From contig NZ_LR590481.1 of NCBI RefSeq assembly GCF_901482605.1, positions 1,860,001 through 1,924,000 of the forward strand: 64,000 nucleotides of DNA, read 5' to 3'. Of this stretch, positions 51,443 to 59,814 are shown one piece after another (position 1 is the first letter of the stretch; each line of letters begins with the position of its first letter). This stretch comes from Hathewaya histolytica (lineage in GTDB: Bacteria > Bacillota > Clostridia > Clostridiales > Clostridiaceae). Below the pieces are notes generated by a model. That model ran no database searches. It was not told where the DNA came from and saw only the letters and a program-made list of their open reading frames with translations. Position numbers and translations under genes: made by a program.

Positions 51443-52075
51443 TTACTCAATAGTATTATACAACTCTACTATACTGTTTATATACATGTCTGGGTTTAAT
51501 TTCAATAACTCTTCCTTATTTAGAGCAGTATAACTTACAAGTGCAGTTTTAGCTCCTGCATTTTTACCACAAAGTATATCGTAGGAGCTATCCCCTATCA
51601 TTATTACTTCCTCTGGTTTTATTTTCAATATCTCACATGCTTTGTATATAGGTTCTGGATTTGGTTTGTGTAGCTCAGTATCTTCTGGTGTTACTATAAC
51701 ATCCATATATTGTACCATTTCACCAAATTCCAATCCCTTTAAAGCTGCGGTTTTTATTTTAGATGTTACAATCCCTAGCTTATAACCGGCTTTTTTTAGA
51801 AGCTTAACCCCATCTAGTGCACCATCTATTTTTTTTATGTAGTCATCATGAGTTTTCATGTTATGTTCTTTATAAAAATTTATTAATTCTTCTTTTTTAT
51901 CTTTTGCATATCTCTCCATAGTAGTTGCCAATGGTTCTCCAAAAAAAGATAATATCTCTGCTTCTTTTATTTCTAATCCTAAAACCGTCTTAAAAGTATA
52001 TTGAAAGGTTTTTATTATAAGGTCATTAGTATCTACCAAAGTCCCATCTAAATCAAATAGTATTGCTTTTATCAT
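51443..52075 (-). CDS. HAD-IA hydrolase, PpaX/phosphoglycolate phosphatase-like
   Basis: A 210-residue HAD phosphatase. Motif I is AILFDLDGTLVDT (nucleophile Asp), motif II is LGIVTSKIKT, motif III includes the Lys in PNPEPIYKA, and motif IV is VIMIGDSSYDILCGKNAG. The cap is the small helical type (FFGEPLATTMERY). Length and sequence fit PpaX-type pyrophosphatases or phosphoglycolate phosphatase; in B. subtilis PpaX degrades the pyrophosphate made by HPr(Ser) dephosphorylation, but hprK is not nearby, so substrate is uncertain. ATG with AGGAGG. Confidence 0.88.
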   Translation of the reverse strand: MIKAILFDLDGTLVDTNDLIIKTFQYTFKTVLGLEIKEAEILSFFGEPLATTMERYAKDKKEELINFYKEHNMKTHDDYIKKIDGALDGVKLLKKAGYKLGIVTSKIKTAALKGLEFGEMVQYMDVIVTPEDTELHKPNPEPIYKACEILKIKPEEVIMIGDSSYDILCGKNAGAKTALVSYTALNKEELLKLNPDMYINSIVELYNTIE

Positions 52076-52168
52076 ATTTCTTCCTCCTAAGTTTTTATTT
52101 TAATAATAATATATCATATATATTATTTAAGTATAGTAAAATAATATATTAAATGCTTGCAATAATTA

Positions 52169-52197
52169 TTGACTTTTTACATTGATTGTACTAAACT
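52169..52197 (+). promoter_or_regulatory. Promoter of the glutamine synthetase gene
   Basis: TTGACT (52169-52174), 17 bases, TAAACT (52192-52197). The transcript would have a leader of about 65 bases. Confidence 0.7.
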
Positions 52198-52270
52198 TTT
52201 ATTTATTTTATAAATTTGAAATTTTATAATATTAAACATTCAAATTTCACTAATTTGAAGGAGGATTAAG

Positions 52271-54169
52271 ATGCTAAATAATTTAATTTATACAATTACT
52301 AAAGAAAATCATTCTCCCAAAATCATAAAAGAAATCTTAAGTTCGCATAGTGAAATTAAGTTTGTATCTTTTATGGGCGTAGACTTATCTGGTAATGATA
52401 CTGATGAAAGAATTCCTATAAATCTTTTTATAGAGGATATTGAAAAATTCTTATATGGAAATGCAATTCAAACTGATGGTTCTTCTGTTGTTTTACCTGG
52501 TATTGCTACACTTAATAATGCTAAGCTAGATATGATAGCAGACCTAGACTGCAATTGGTTTATAGATTATAACTACGAAAATATTGATCCTATTACTAAC
52601 CTTCCAATTGGTACTCTAAAAATTCCTTGCTTTTTATTTCACGATAATACTGCTGTTGATTCTAGACATATTCTTAAGAATTCTATAAACGTATTTAAAG
52701 AAAATCTGTTAAATATTTTCAAAGAAAATCCACATATTTGTAAAGAATATAAATTTACTTTTGAAGATATAAAAGATATAAATTTCACAGTAGCAACAGA
52801 ATTAGAGTTTTGGGTTAAAACTCCAAATGATAAAGCTCATATAGAACAACTAACTACTTCTCAAGTACTTAAGGAGCAATATTGGACTCGTACAAAGGGA
52901 GCTGTAAGAACATCTTTAGAACAATGTCTTCTAATAATGGAATCCTATGGCTTTAATCCAGAAATGGGACATAAAGAAGTAGGCGGAGTAAAAGCTCAAT
53001 TAGACCAGTCTGGTACTTTAACTCATATAATGGAACAACTTGAAATTGACTGGAAATATTCAGATGCAATCCAAGCTTGTGATAATGAAATATTTATAAG
53101 AAATATCGTAAAAGAAAGTTTTAGACAAAATGGACTAGATGTAAACTTTCTTGCAAAGCCTATTAATGATGTTGCTGGTAGTGGAGAACATGTTCATATA
53201 AGTGTATCAGTAGAACTTCGAGATGGAAAAACAATAAATCTCTTTACTTCAACAAGCAATCATTTTCTAAGTAAGATAGGATATGGTTCTTTAATGGGAA
53301 TATTAAAAAATTATGAGGGAATAAATCCTTTTATTTCATCAACTAATGATTCTTTAAAAAGGCTTAAACCTGGATTTGAAGCCCCTGTATGTATAGTAAC
53401 CTCTCTTGGGCATGAAGTTAATATTCCATCTAGAAATAGAACAATACTAATAGCTTTAATTAGAGACCTTAAGAATCCTTATGCTACACGATTTGAGGTT
53501 AGATCTCCAAACCCACACACTAACACTTACCTAGCTGTTGCAACTCTATATCTATCTATGATTGAAGGTATAGAATATGCTATTAAAAACAATAAAAGTG
53601 AAGATGAACTTCTAAAAGAACTATCCAAACTTCCTGAAGAAGATGCAAGCTATCTATTAAAAGATAGGGCTTATAGAAGTGAACAAAATGTTTTTGAAGA
53701 CTTTACTGAATCTGAAAGAGAAAAATATTTCGGTAAAGCTCCTAGAACTGTATATGAAAATATTAAGAATTTAGATCATAATGATATAACTTCTTTCTTA
53801 AAACGTGAGAATGTTTTTAATGATAAGCTTATAAATAGTTTTAAATTAGGTGCGCAAAGAAGATGGCTTACAGAAATTCAAAATAGAATTTTAAATGATT
53901 ATAGTGATGAAATAAGAAACTTTAAGATGATTCACTCTATAGACAAAGCTCTTGACTTAGATGTTGCTAACTGGCAAAAAATAAATTATTTAAGACATTA
54001 TTTAATGAAAGATTCTTATACTGAAAAGAGTCTATTTACTAAAATAAAAGAAGCTATCGATAAAAGTGATTATGATGAGGTTTCTAACTTGCAAGTAGAA
54101 TTAGAAGAAAAAATGGAAAGTTTAAGATCCATATATAGCGTATATATAAAAAATTTGATAGATATTTAA
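52271..54169 (+). CDS. Glutamine synthetase family protein with C-terminal extension
   Basis: A 632-residue enzyme. FMGVDLSGNDTDERIPINLF and VVLPGIATLNNAKLDMIAD resemble the GS beta-grasp domain; the catalytic domain has VATELEFWVKT (metal Glu), GGVKAQLDQSG, AGSGEHVHISVSV, RLKPGFEAPV and the end of the site ATRFEVRSPNPHTNTYLAV. Ordinary GSI is about 445 residues; here there is an insert after GFEAPV and a 150-residue helical C-terminal extension (from EELLKELSKLPEED onward). This long form recurs in clostridia. It may make glutamine, or act on another amine; key motifs are intact. Own promoter and terminator. Confidence 0.85.
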   Translation: MLNNLIYTITKENHSPKIIKEILSSHSEIKFVSFMGVDLSGNDTDERIPINLFIEDIEKFLYGNAIQTDGSSVVLPGIATLNNAKLDMIADLDCNWFIDYNYENIDPITNLPIGTLKIPCFLFHDNTAVDSRHILKNSINVFKENLLNIFKENPHICKEYKFTFEDIKDINFTVATELEFWVKTPNDKAHIEQLTTSQVLKEQYWTRTKGAVRTSLEQCLLIMESYGFNPEMGHKEVGGVKAQLDQSGTLTHIMEQLEIDWKYSDAIQACDNEIFIRNIVKESFRQNGLDVNFLAKPINDVAGSGEHVHISVSVELRDGKTINLFTSTSNHFLSKIGYGSLMGILKNYEGINPFISSTNDSLKRLKPGFEAPVCIVTSLGHEVNIPSRNRTILIALIRDLKNPYATRFEVRSPNPHTNTYLAVATLYLSMIEGIEYAIKNNKSEDELLKELSKLPEEDASYLLKDRAYRSEQNVFEDFTESEREKYFGKAPRTVYENIKNLDHNDITSFLKRENVFNDKLINSFKLGAQRRWLTEIQNRILNDYSDEIRNFKMIHSIDKALDLDVANWQKINYLRHYLMKDSYTEKSLFTKIKEAIDKSDYDEVSNLQVELEEKMESLRSIYSVYIKNLIDI

Positions 54170-54177
54170 GCTATTAG

Positions 54178-54216
54178 AAAGGCTGTGAATTTAAATAAAT
54201 TCACAGCCTTTTTTAA
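54178..54216 (+). terminator. Terminator of the glutamine synthetase gene
   Basis: AAAGGCTGTGAATTT-AAAT-AAATTCACAGCCTTT perfect 15-pair stem with TTTT after it. Confidence 0.92.
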
Positions 54217-54241
54217 CGTTCTAAAAAAAGCAATACACATG

Positions 54242-54270
54242 TTGACTTTAATGTTTATTTTAGTTATTAT
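54242..54270 (+). promoter_or_regulatory. Promoter of the substrate-binding lipoprotein gene
   Basis: TTGACT (54242-54247), 17 bases, TATTAT (54265-54270), 71 bases before the ATG. Confidence 0.72.
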
Positions 54271-54340
54271 AAATTACGTTATGGAGAATAAAATATTATA
54301 ATAAATGATATACTATTAAAAATATAGGGAGGTAATTAAT

Positions 54341-55294
54341 ATGAAATTCTTTAATAGATTTCTTTATTTGTTATTATGTATATCAATTACCCTATCACTC
54401 GCATCCTGTGGAAATTATTCTAATAGTAACAAGAAGAATACCAATGAAACAAAGATAGAAGAAAAAGCATCTACTTATCCTAAGAAAATAAAAGATTTTT
54501 CTGGGAAAGAAATAACTTTAGAAAAAGAACCACAAAAAGTCGTATCCCTAGCTCCAAGTGCTACGGAGACTGTATTTGCCATAGGAAAGGGGAATCTTTT
54601 GGTTGGAAGAACAAATTACTGCAAATATCCAGATGAAGCTACCAAAATAACCTCTATAGGCAAACTTGAACAACCAAACATAGAAAAAATATTAGAATTA
54701 CAACCTGACCTAGTACTAGCAAGTTCTCTAACTAAGCCGGAAGTAATTAAAAAGCTGGAAAATGCTAATATAAAAGTTATTGGGGTTTTAGACTCTGCTA
54801 TGACCTTTGATGATGTTTATAAAAATATAAGCAACTTCGGAATTGCCCTAAACGCTCAAACGGAATCAGATGAATTAATTAAAAACATGAAAAATAAAGT
54901 TAATAATCTATCAAATAAATTGAAAAATTCTAAAAAACCTAGTGTATACTATGTAATTTCTTATGGTAAATCTGGAGACTTTACTGCAACTGGTGATACC
55001 TTTATAAGTGAACTAATATCTATAGCGTCAGGAAATAATATTGCTAAAGACTCTAAAGGATGGAACTATTCAAAGGAACAGTTATTAGCAAAAGATCCTG
55101 ATATAATAATTGTTTCTAAATATATGAATACTAAAAAGGGATTTATGAATGATCCTGCTTATAAATCTCTTAAGGCAGTAAAAGAAAATAAAGTTTTTGA
55201 AATAGATAATAATAACCTAGATATACCAGGTCCGAGACTAACTAATGGCCTAGAAGATCTTGTGAGGACTATACATCCAGAAATTTTTAAATAA
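54341..55294 (+). CDS. ABC transporter substrate-binding lipoprotein, cobalamin/iron-siderophore type
   Basis: A 317-residue lipoprotein with signal peptide and lipobox LASC (Cys23), then a helical backbone binding protein of the BtuF/FecB class: PQKVVSLAPSATETVFAIG, LVGRTNYCKYPDEATKI, ILELQPDLVLASS and QLLAKDPDIIIVS. The sequence VSLAPSATE is common in BtuF-like proteins binding B12 or ferric siderophores. No permease or ATPase gene adjoins, so it must share a transporter encoded elsewhere. Ligand undecided. Confidence 0.88.
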   Translation: MKFFNRFLYLLLCISITLSLASCGNYSNSNKKNTNETKIEEKASTYPKKIKDFSGKEITLEKEPQKVVSLAPSATETVFAIGKGNLLVGRTNYCKYPDEATKITSIGKLEQPNIEKILELQPDLVLASSLTKPEVIKKLENANIKVIGVLDSAMTFDDVYKNISNFGIALNAQTESDELIKNMKNKVNNLSNKLKNSKKPSVYYVISYGKSGDFTATGDTFISELISIASGNNIAKDSKGWNYSKEQLLAKDPDIIIVSKYMNTKKGFMNDPAYKSLKAVKENKVFEIDNNNLDIPGPRLTNGLEDLVRTIHPEIFK

Positions 55295-55306
55295 GCTTTC
55301 CATGTA

Positions 55307-55338
55307 AGGGAATTCTATAAAAGGATTCCTTTTTTTAA
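55307..55338 (+). terminator. Terminator of the substrate-binding lipoprotein gene
   Basis: AAGGGAATTC and GGATTCCTT form an imperfect stem followed by TTTTTT. Confidence 0.72.
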
Positions 55339-55458
55339 GGATAAATTAATAACAAAGTTACATATATACATATAAAAGTTACAAATTATAAATTTATAAT
55401 ACTATTATTCTAGTTTTTATAGTATTATAATAATTGTAGCTGAAAAGGAGGGTCGCCC

Positions 55459-56241
55459 ATGGATCATAATAAAAAAGAAGTATCTGAACTAATAAATGTA
55501 GCCTGTAAAATGGGACAAATTATATTAGAAAACGGTGGAGAAACTTATAGAGTTGAACAAACTATTAATATAGTCTGTAAAACATATAATTATGAGAACA
55601 CAGAAAGTTTTGTAACCCCAACAGGAATAATGATTTCCATTACAGATGAAAATGATGAAACAACTTCTTTAATTAAAAGAATAAACTCAAGAACAGTTAA
55701 CCTAAATAAAGTATCTATAATAAATGATCTTTCAAGACGAGTAGGTAATGAGAAAATACCAATTTCTAAACTAAAAATTATGCTTAAAGAGATAGATAAT
55801 GCACCAAATTACACAAGACACACAGCGGCCTTCTTTACTGCCCTAGCCTCTGGTGCATTTTGTGTTTTATTTGGAGGGGGTTTAAGAGACTTCTTTGTAT
55901 CTTTTGTAGTAGGTTTCTTTTTAAACTATCTAGGTATCTATCTTACAAAAATTGAAGTTAATACATTTTTTATAAATGCTTTTTCAGGCTTTTTAGCCTC
56001 TATATTTGCTATATTAGCAGTTAAAATAGGTCTAGGTGCCAATGAAGATAAGATTATTATAGGATCTATTATGCTTCTTTTACCTGGTATATCTATAACT
56101 AACGCTGTAAGAGATATCATTGCTGGGGATTTAGTATCTGGAATATCTAGAACCATAGAAGCCTTTTTAAATGCTATTGCCATAGCCCTAGGTACAGGAG
56201 TAGGATTTAACTTTTGGATGTCACTTTTTGGGGGGTTTTAA
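55459..56241 (+). CDS. Threonine/serine exporter, ThrE N-terminal-type subunit (DUF1212)
   Basis: A 260-residue protein. A cytosolic-looking N-domain with ENGGETYRVEQTINIVC and FVTPTGIMISITDENDE precedes four or five membrane helices (from about 115: HTAAFFTALASGAFCVLFGGG, FFVSFVVGFFLNYLGIYL, ITNAVRDIIAGDLVSGISR). These are the signature of the ThrE/DUF1212 half, in which ThrE is split. AGGAGGG ribosome site. The second half follows at once. Confidence 0.92.
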   Translation: MDHNKKEVSELINVACKMGQIILENGGETYRVEQTINIVCKTYNYENTESFVTPTGIMISITDENDETTSLIKRINSRTVNLNKVSIINDLSRRVGNEKIPISKLKIMLKEIDNAPNYTRHTAAFFTALASGAFCVLFGGGLRDFFVSFVVGFFLNYLGIYLTKIEVNTFFINAFSGFLASIFAILAVKIGLGANEDKIIIGSIMLLLPGISITNAVRDIIAGDLVSGISRTIEAFLNAIAIALGTGVGFNFWMSLFGGF

Positions 56242-56242
56242 C

Positions 56243-56731
56243 ATGATTAAGCTTTTACTAGATTTATTTTATGCTTTTCTTGGCTCTCTAGGCTTTTGTG
56301 TGCTTTTTAACATTAGAGGTAAGAGTATATTTGTAGCCTCAATTGGTGGAGCTTTAGGTTGGTTTGTATATGAACTTTTCCCTCTATTAGGCATGGGATC
56401 TACTAATAATGCTATTTTTATGGCTACCATAGCGATCAGTATATATTCTGAAATTATGGCTAGAATATTTAAACAACCGGTTACTGTATTTGTAATTGCA
56501 TCTATGATACCATTAGTTCCTGGAAGTGGAATGTATTATACAACTTTCGAAGCAGTTAATGGCAATGTTGATCGCGCCGTAGCATATGGACTCAAGACCC
56601 TTTATGATGCAGGAGCAATTGCAATTGGAATAATTTTAGTTTCTACTGTAGCTAGAATTTTAAAGCAGAAAAAATTTATAAATATTAAATTTTTTTCTTT
56701 TAAAAAAAGCAAAAAAGTTAATAATAAATAA
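56243..56731 (+). CDS. Threonine/serine exporter, small subunit (ThrE_2, DUF3815)
   Basis: A 162-residue membrane protein with four or five helices (YAFLGSLGFCVLFNIRG, ASIGGALGWFVYELF, MIPLVPGSGMYYTTF, GAIAIGIILVSTVARIL), the partner half of split ThrE exporters. The ATG is one base after the preceding stop, with GGGGGG seven bases upstream; the longer frame from TTG 56228 would lie inside that gene. The two subunits together should export threonine and serine. Confidence 0.92.
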   Translation: MIKLLLDLFYAFLGSLGFCVLFNIRGKSIFVASIGGALGWFVYELFPLLGMGSTNNAIFMATIAISIYSEIMARIFKQPVTVFVIASMIPLVPGSGMYYTTFEAVNGNVDRAVAYGLKTLYDAGAIAIGIILVSTVARILKQKKFINIKFFSFKKSKKVNNK

Positions 56732-56732
56732 G

Positions 56733-56757
56733 AAAACAGCCTATATAGGCTGTTTTT
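56733..56757 (+). terminator. Terminator of the ThrE pair
   Basis: AAACAGCCTAT-ATAGGCTGTTT stem with TTTTA after it, directly past the stop. Confidence 0.88.
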
Positions 56758-56819
56758 ATATAAATATTTTTTTAATATCAGCTTAATTAAGTTATTAGAA
56801 AGCCATATTCTTTTTAAAA

Positions 56820-57341
56820 CTATATTTTTTTAAATTCCCATTTACTAATCATCAAATAAGAAAGTAAAATTACTATACAAATATTAAACCCCGTATTTAA
56901 CATTTTATTTATATTAAATAAAGAATATATAGCAATAATCATTCCTGCACAAGTTATTGGTATGCCAGAGAATACACCTGTAAAGGTACTAATATTATAC
57001 TTAGCTAATCTGTAAGCGCCTGCAACTGGAAAAATAACTAAAGAAATATACCCTATGATTCCTAAACTACTAAAATTATTCATGCTAAACACCATTAAAG
57101 ATGGTGCAACTCCAAAAGAAATTAAGTCTGCAAGAGAATCCAGCTCTTTCCCTATTTCACTTGATACATTTAATGCTCTGGCTATCCTTCCATCATATCT
57201 ATCAAGTAGAGCTGCAAGTATAATAAATAGACTTGCAAATTTATAATTTCCTTCATACGTCATTAAAAGAGACATTACCCCACAAGATAGATTACCTAAA
57301 GTAAATATATTAGGTAAAAAGCACCTCATTTTTTCACTCAT
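56820..57341 (-). CDS. pssA: CDP-diacylglycerol-serine O-phosphatidyltransferase
   Basis: A 173-residue membrane enzyme making phosphatidylserine. The CDP-alcohol phosphotransferase motif is exact: DGRIARALNVSSEIGKEL followed by DSLAD (D-G-x2-A-R-x8-G-x3-D-x3-D). LPNIFTLGNLSCGVMSLL at the start and FGVAPSLMVF are typical of the Gram-positive PssA. The frame reaches 57416, but ATG 57341 with AGGAG upstream is right. Single gene; no psd adjacent. Its upstream DNA carries boxes shared with the glycosyltransferase gene at 40481-41650. Confidence 0.94.
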   Translation of the reverse strand: MSEKMRCFLPNIFTLGNLSCGVMSLLMTYEGNYKFASLFIILAALLDRYDGRIARALNVSSEIGKELDSLADLISFGVAPSLMVFSMNNFSSLGIIGYISLVIFPVAGAYRLAKYNISTFTGVFSGIPITCAGMIIAIYSLFNINKMLNTGFNICIVILLSYLMISKWEFKKI

Positions 57342-57433
57342 AGATTCCACTCCTAATTTAAATTTAAATATAAATATATTAGTTTTATATAGATTAATAT
57401 AATTATATATTAACATATTTAATTTATATTACC

Positions 57434-57463
57434 CTTACATGAATCTTAAATTTACCTTAAATT
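57434..57463 (-). promoter_or_regulatory. Direct-repeat regulator boxes upstream of pssA
   Basis: AATTTAAG (minus strand) at 57463-57456 and 57452-57445, and a variant CATGTAAG at 57441-57434, each 11 bp apart. The first two copies and their spacer repeat 20 bases found before the glycosyltransferase gene. Likely binding site of an OmpR/PhoB-type regulator for membrane lipid genes. Confidence 0.55.
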
Positions 57464-57492
57464 TCAATACAATCTACAGAAATATTGTATCG

Positions 57493-57521
57493 AAATGATT
57501 ATTTTAGAAAAATAATCATTT
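57493..57521. repeat. Perfect inverted repeat upstream of the abrB promoter
   Basis: AAATGATTATTTT-AGA-AAAATAATCATTT: 13-base arms, three-base centre. It lies between two divergent genes, 45 bases before the -35 of the AbrB-type gene, so it is not a terminator of either and may be an operator. Confidence 0.6.
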
Positions 57522-57565
57522 AATATACAATTATTAAGAAAATGAAAGTTTTTTCAAAAAACATG

Positions 57566-57594
57566 TTGACTTTTAATGTTATAAATGCTATGAT
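57566..57594 (+). promoter_or_regulatory. Promoter of the AbrB-type regulator
   Basis: TTGACT (57566-57571), 17 bases, TATGAT (57589-57594); ribosome site AGGAGG follows. Confidence 0.8.
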
Positions 57595-57637
57595 TTAGTC
57601 ATAAAAAGTCGAACTTTGTAGAGGAGGTTTACTAATA

Positions 57638-57880
57638 ATGAAATCAACAGGTATAGTTAGAAAAATTGATGAATTAGGTAGAATAGTAATTCCAATAGAA
57701 TTGAGAAGAACTTTAGATATCGAAATTAAGGATTCTCTTGAGATATTCGTAGAAGGTGAGCATATAATACTAAAAAAATATAACCCTTCATGTATATTCT
57801 GTGGAGATGCAAGAGACGTTATAAACTATAAGAGCAAAAATATTTGTAAGTCTTGTTTATCAGAATTAAAAAATGACTAA
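57638..57880 (+). CDS. AbrB/SpoVT-type transition-state regulator
   Basis: An 80-residue DNA-binding protein. MKSTGIVRKIDELGRIVIPIELRRTLDI is the swapped-hairpin AbrB domain, nearly the standard sequence. The C-terminal 30 residues carry two CxxC pairs (CIFCGDARD and NICKSCLSELK), typical of the clostridial AbrB-like proteins and possibly zinc-binding. In Clostridium such proteins govern the switch from growth to sporulation, solvent or toxin production. It likely binds its own upstream region; a perfect inverted repeat is nearby. Confidence 0.93.
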   Translation: MKSTGIVRKIDELGRIVIPIELRRTLDIEIKDSLEIFVEGEHIILKKYNPSCIFCGDARDVINYKSKNICKSCLSELKND

Positions 57881-57932
57881 TATAATTTATATACATAATT
57901 TTTTAAATTAATTTAATTAAATTAATTTCATT

Positions 57933-57965
57933 AAAATGGAGCCTACAGAATGTAAGCTCCATTTT
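57933..57965 (-). terminator. Terminator of the relA-aspS operon
   Basis: AAAATGGAGCTTACA and TGTAGGCTCCATTTT pair over 15 bases (one G-U) right after the aspS stop; TAATGAAATTAATTT follows on the minus strand. Confidence 0.83.
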
Positions 57966-57967
57966 AC

Positions 57968-59743
57968 TTATTCTTCTATACCTATTCCCAATTCTTTCAG
58001 TTGTTTATCATCTACTAAATTTGGTGCTTCTGACATTGGACAGAAAGCATTTTGGTTTTTAGGAAATGCTATTACATCTTTAATATTTTCTGTATTTGCT
58101 AAGAACATAATAAGTCTATCCAAACCATAAGCTAACCCGCCATGTGGAGGTGGTCCATATTTAAACGCTTCTAATAAGAATCCAAATCTCTCCCAAGCGC
58201 TTTCTTTAGTAAACCCTAATGCATTAAACATTCTTTCTTGAATACTAGTGTCATGTATTCTTATACTTCCCCCACCAATTTCTTCACCATTTAATACTAT
58301 ATCGTAAGCCTTAGCTCTTACTTTTCCTGGATTACTCTCTAACAGTTCTAAATCCTCATCCTTAGGACTTGTAAATGGATGATGCTTTGCTACATATCTA
58401 TTCTCTTCTTCATCATATTCAAGTAGTGGGAAATCTGTAATCCAAACAAATCTAAATTCTTTATTATCTTTTAATATTTCTAGTTGTCTTGCCATCTCTA
58501 ATCTAAGAGCACCAAGTGATTGCAATACAACGTCATTTTTATCTGCAACTATTAAAATTAAGTCTCCAGTCTTTGCACTCAATTTTTCTATTATGTTATT
58601 TAATTCTTCCTCTTTAAAGAATTTTGCTATTGGTGATTTAATTTCTCCCTCTTTTAAAGCTATCCAAGCAAGTCCTTTTGCTTTATAAGTCTTTACAAAC
58701 TCTGTCAGCTTATCTATTTGTTTTCTTCCCATATCGGCACAACCTTCAGCTACAATTGCTCTAACTGAACCACCATTTTCTATAGCATTTTTAAATACTC
58801 CAAATTCTGAACCCTCAACTACATCTGAAATGTTTTTAATTTCCATTCCAAATCTTAAATCTGGCTTATCTGATCCGTACTTATCCATAGCTTCACTATA
58901 TGGCATTCTTTCTATAGGAAGTTTTACATCGTAATTTAATATGTCTTTAAATATTTTTTGTATTAACTTTTCATTTATACTAATTACATCATCTTCTTCT
59001 ACAAAAGACATCTCAATATCCACTTGTGTAAATTCTGGTTGTCTATTAGCTCTTAAATCTTCATCCCTAAAACATTTAACTATTTGAAAATACTTATCGT
59101 AACCAGATACCATAAGTAATTGTTTAAATATTTGAGGTGATTGAGGCAATGCATAAAACTTACCTTTATAATTTCTACTCGGCACTAAATAATCTCTTGC
59201 TCCTTCTGGAGTACTTTTAGTGAGCATAGGTGTTTCCATTTCTAAGAACCCATTTTGGTCTAGAAAATCTCTTATTACCTTTGTAGTCCTATGTCTTAAA
59301 ATAAGATTTCTTTGCATATCAGGTCTTCTAAGATCCAAATATCTATATTTTAATCTTACATTTTCTGCCGCATCCAAATCCTCTTTTATATATATTGGAG
59401 GTGTTTCTGATTGTGAGAGAATTTTAATTTCTTCTGCTTTAAGTTCTACTTTTCCTGTTGGTAGGTTTTCGTTTGCAGCTTGTCTTAGAACTAATTCTCC
59501 TGTTACTGTAATACAATATTCTGGTTTAACACCATCTGCCTTTTCAAAAGCTTCTCCGTTTATTTCCTCACCAAATACAACCTGCAATATACCTGTTCTA
59601 TCTCTAAGGTCTACGAATACTAGAGAGCCTAGGTTTCTTTTTCTTTGAACCCAACCCATGAAAGTCATCTTTTGACCTACATTAGTTTCTCTAGCTTCTC
59701 CACACATCATGGTTCTTTTTAAACCTAAAAGCTGTTCACCCAT
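57968..59743 (-). CDS. aspS: Aspartyl-tRNA synthetase
   Basis: A 591-residue bacterial-type class II synthetase. Order: OB-fold anticodon domain (WVQRKRNLGSLVFVDLRDRTG), catalytic domain with motif 2 (FRDEDLRANRQPEFTQVD), the bacterial GAD insertion (about 290-420), and motif 3 (GLAYGLDRLIM). RYLDLRRPDMQRN and the FPKNQNAFCPM ending are typical of the bacterial (possibly non-discriminating) form. It is the last gene of the relA-dtd-MBL-hemZ-hisS-aspS operon, 71 bases after hisS, with a strong terminator after it. Confidence 0.97.
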   Translation of the reverse strand: MGEQLLGLKRTMMCGEARETNVGQKMTFMGWVQRKRNLGSLVFVDLRDRTGILQVVFGEEINGEAFEKADGVKPEYCITVTGELVLRQAANENLPTGKVELKAEEIKILSQSETPPIYIKEDLDAAENVRLKYRYLDLRRPDMQRNLILRHRTTKVIRDFLDQNGFLEMETPMLTKSTPEGARDYLVPSRNYKGKFYALPQSPQIFKQLLMVSGYDKYFQIVKCFRDEDLRANRQPEFTQVDIEMSFVEEDDVISINEKLIQKIFKDILNYDVKLPIERMPYSEAMDKYGSDKPDLRFGMEIKNISDVVEGSEFGVFKNAIENGGSVRAIVAEGCADMGRKQIDKLTEFVKTYKAKGLAWIALKEGEIKSPIAKFFKEEELNNIIEKLSAKTGDLILIVADKNDVVLQSLGALRLEMARQLEILKDNKEFRFVWITDFPLLEYDEEENRYVAKHHPFTSPKDEDLELLESNPGKVRAKAYDIVLNGEEIGGGSIRIHDTSIQERMFNALGFTKESAWERFGFLLEAFKYGPPPHGGLAYGLDRLIMFLANTENIKDVIAFPKNQNAFCPMSEAPNLVDDKQLKELGIGIEE

Positions 59744-59814
59744 GTCAATTCCATCCTTTCATTATTTGCTATAAAGTATTATAACTCTTTTTGTCTCTAT
59801 TGATAAGATTTATT

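Noticed and set aside
59220-59648. Antisense ORF within aspS (142 codons)
   Set aside because: Shadow frame of a highly conserved gene with no motif of its own.
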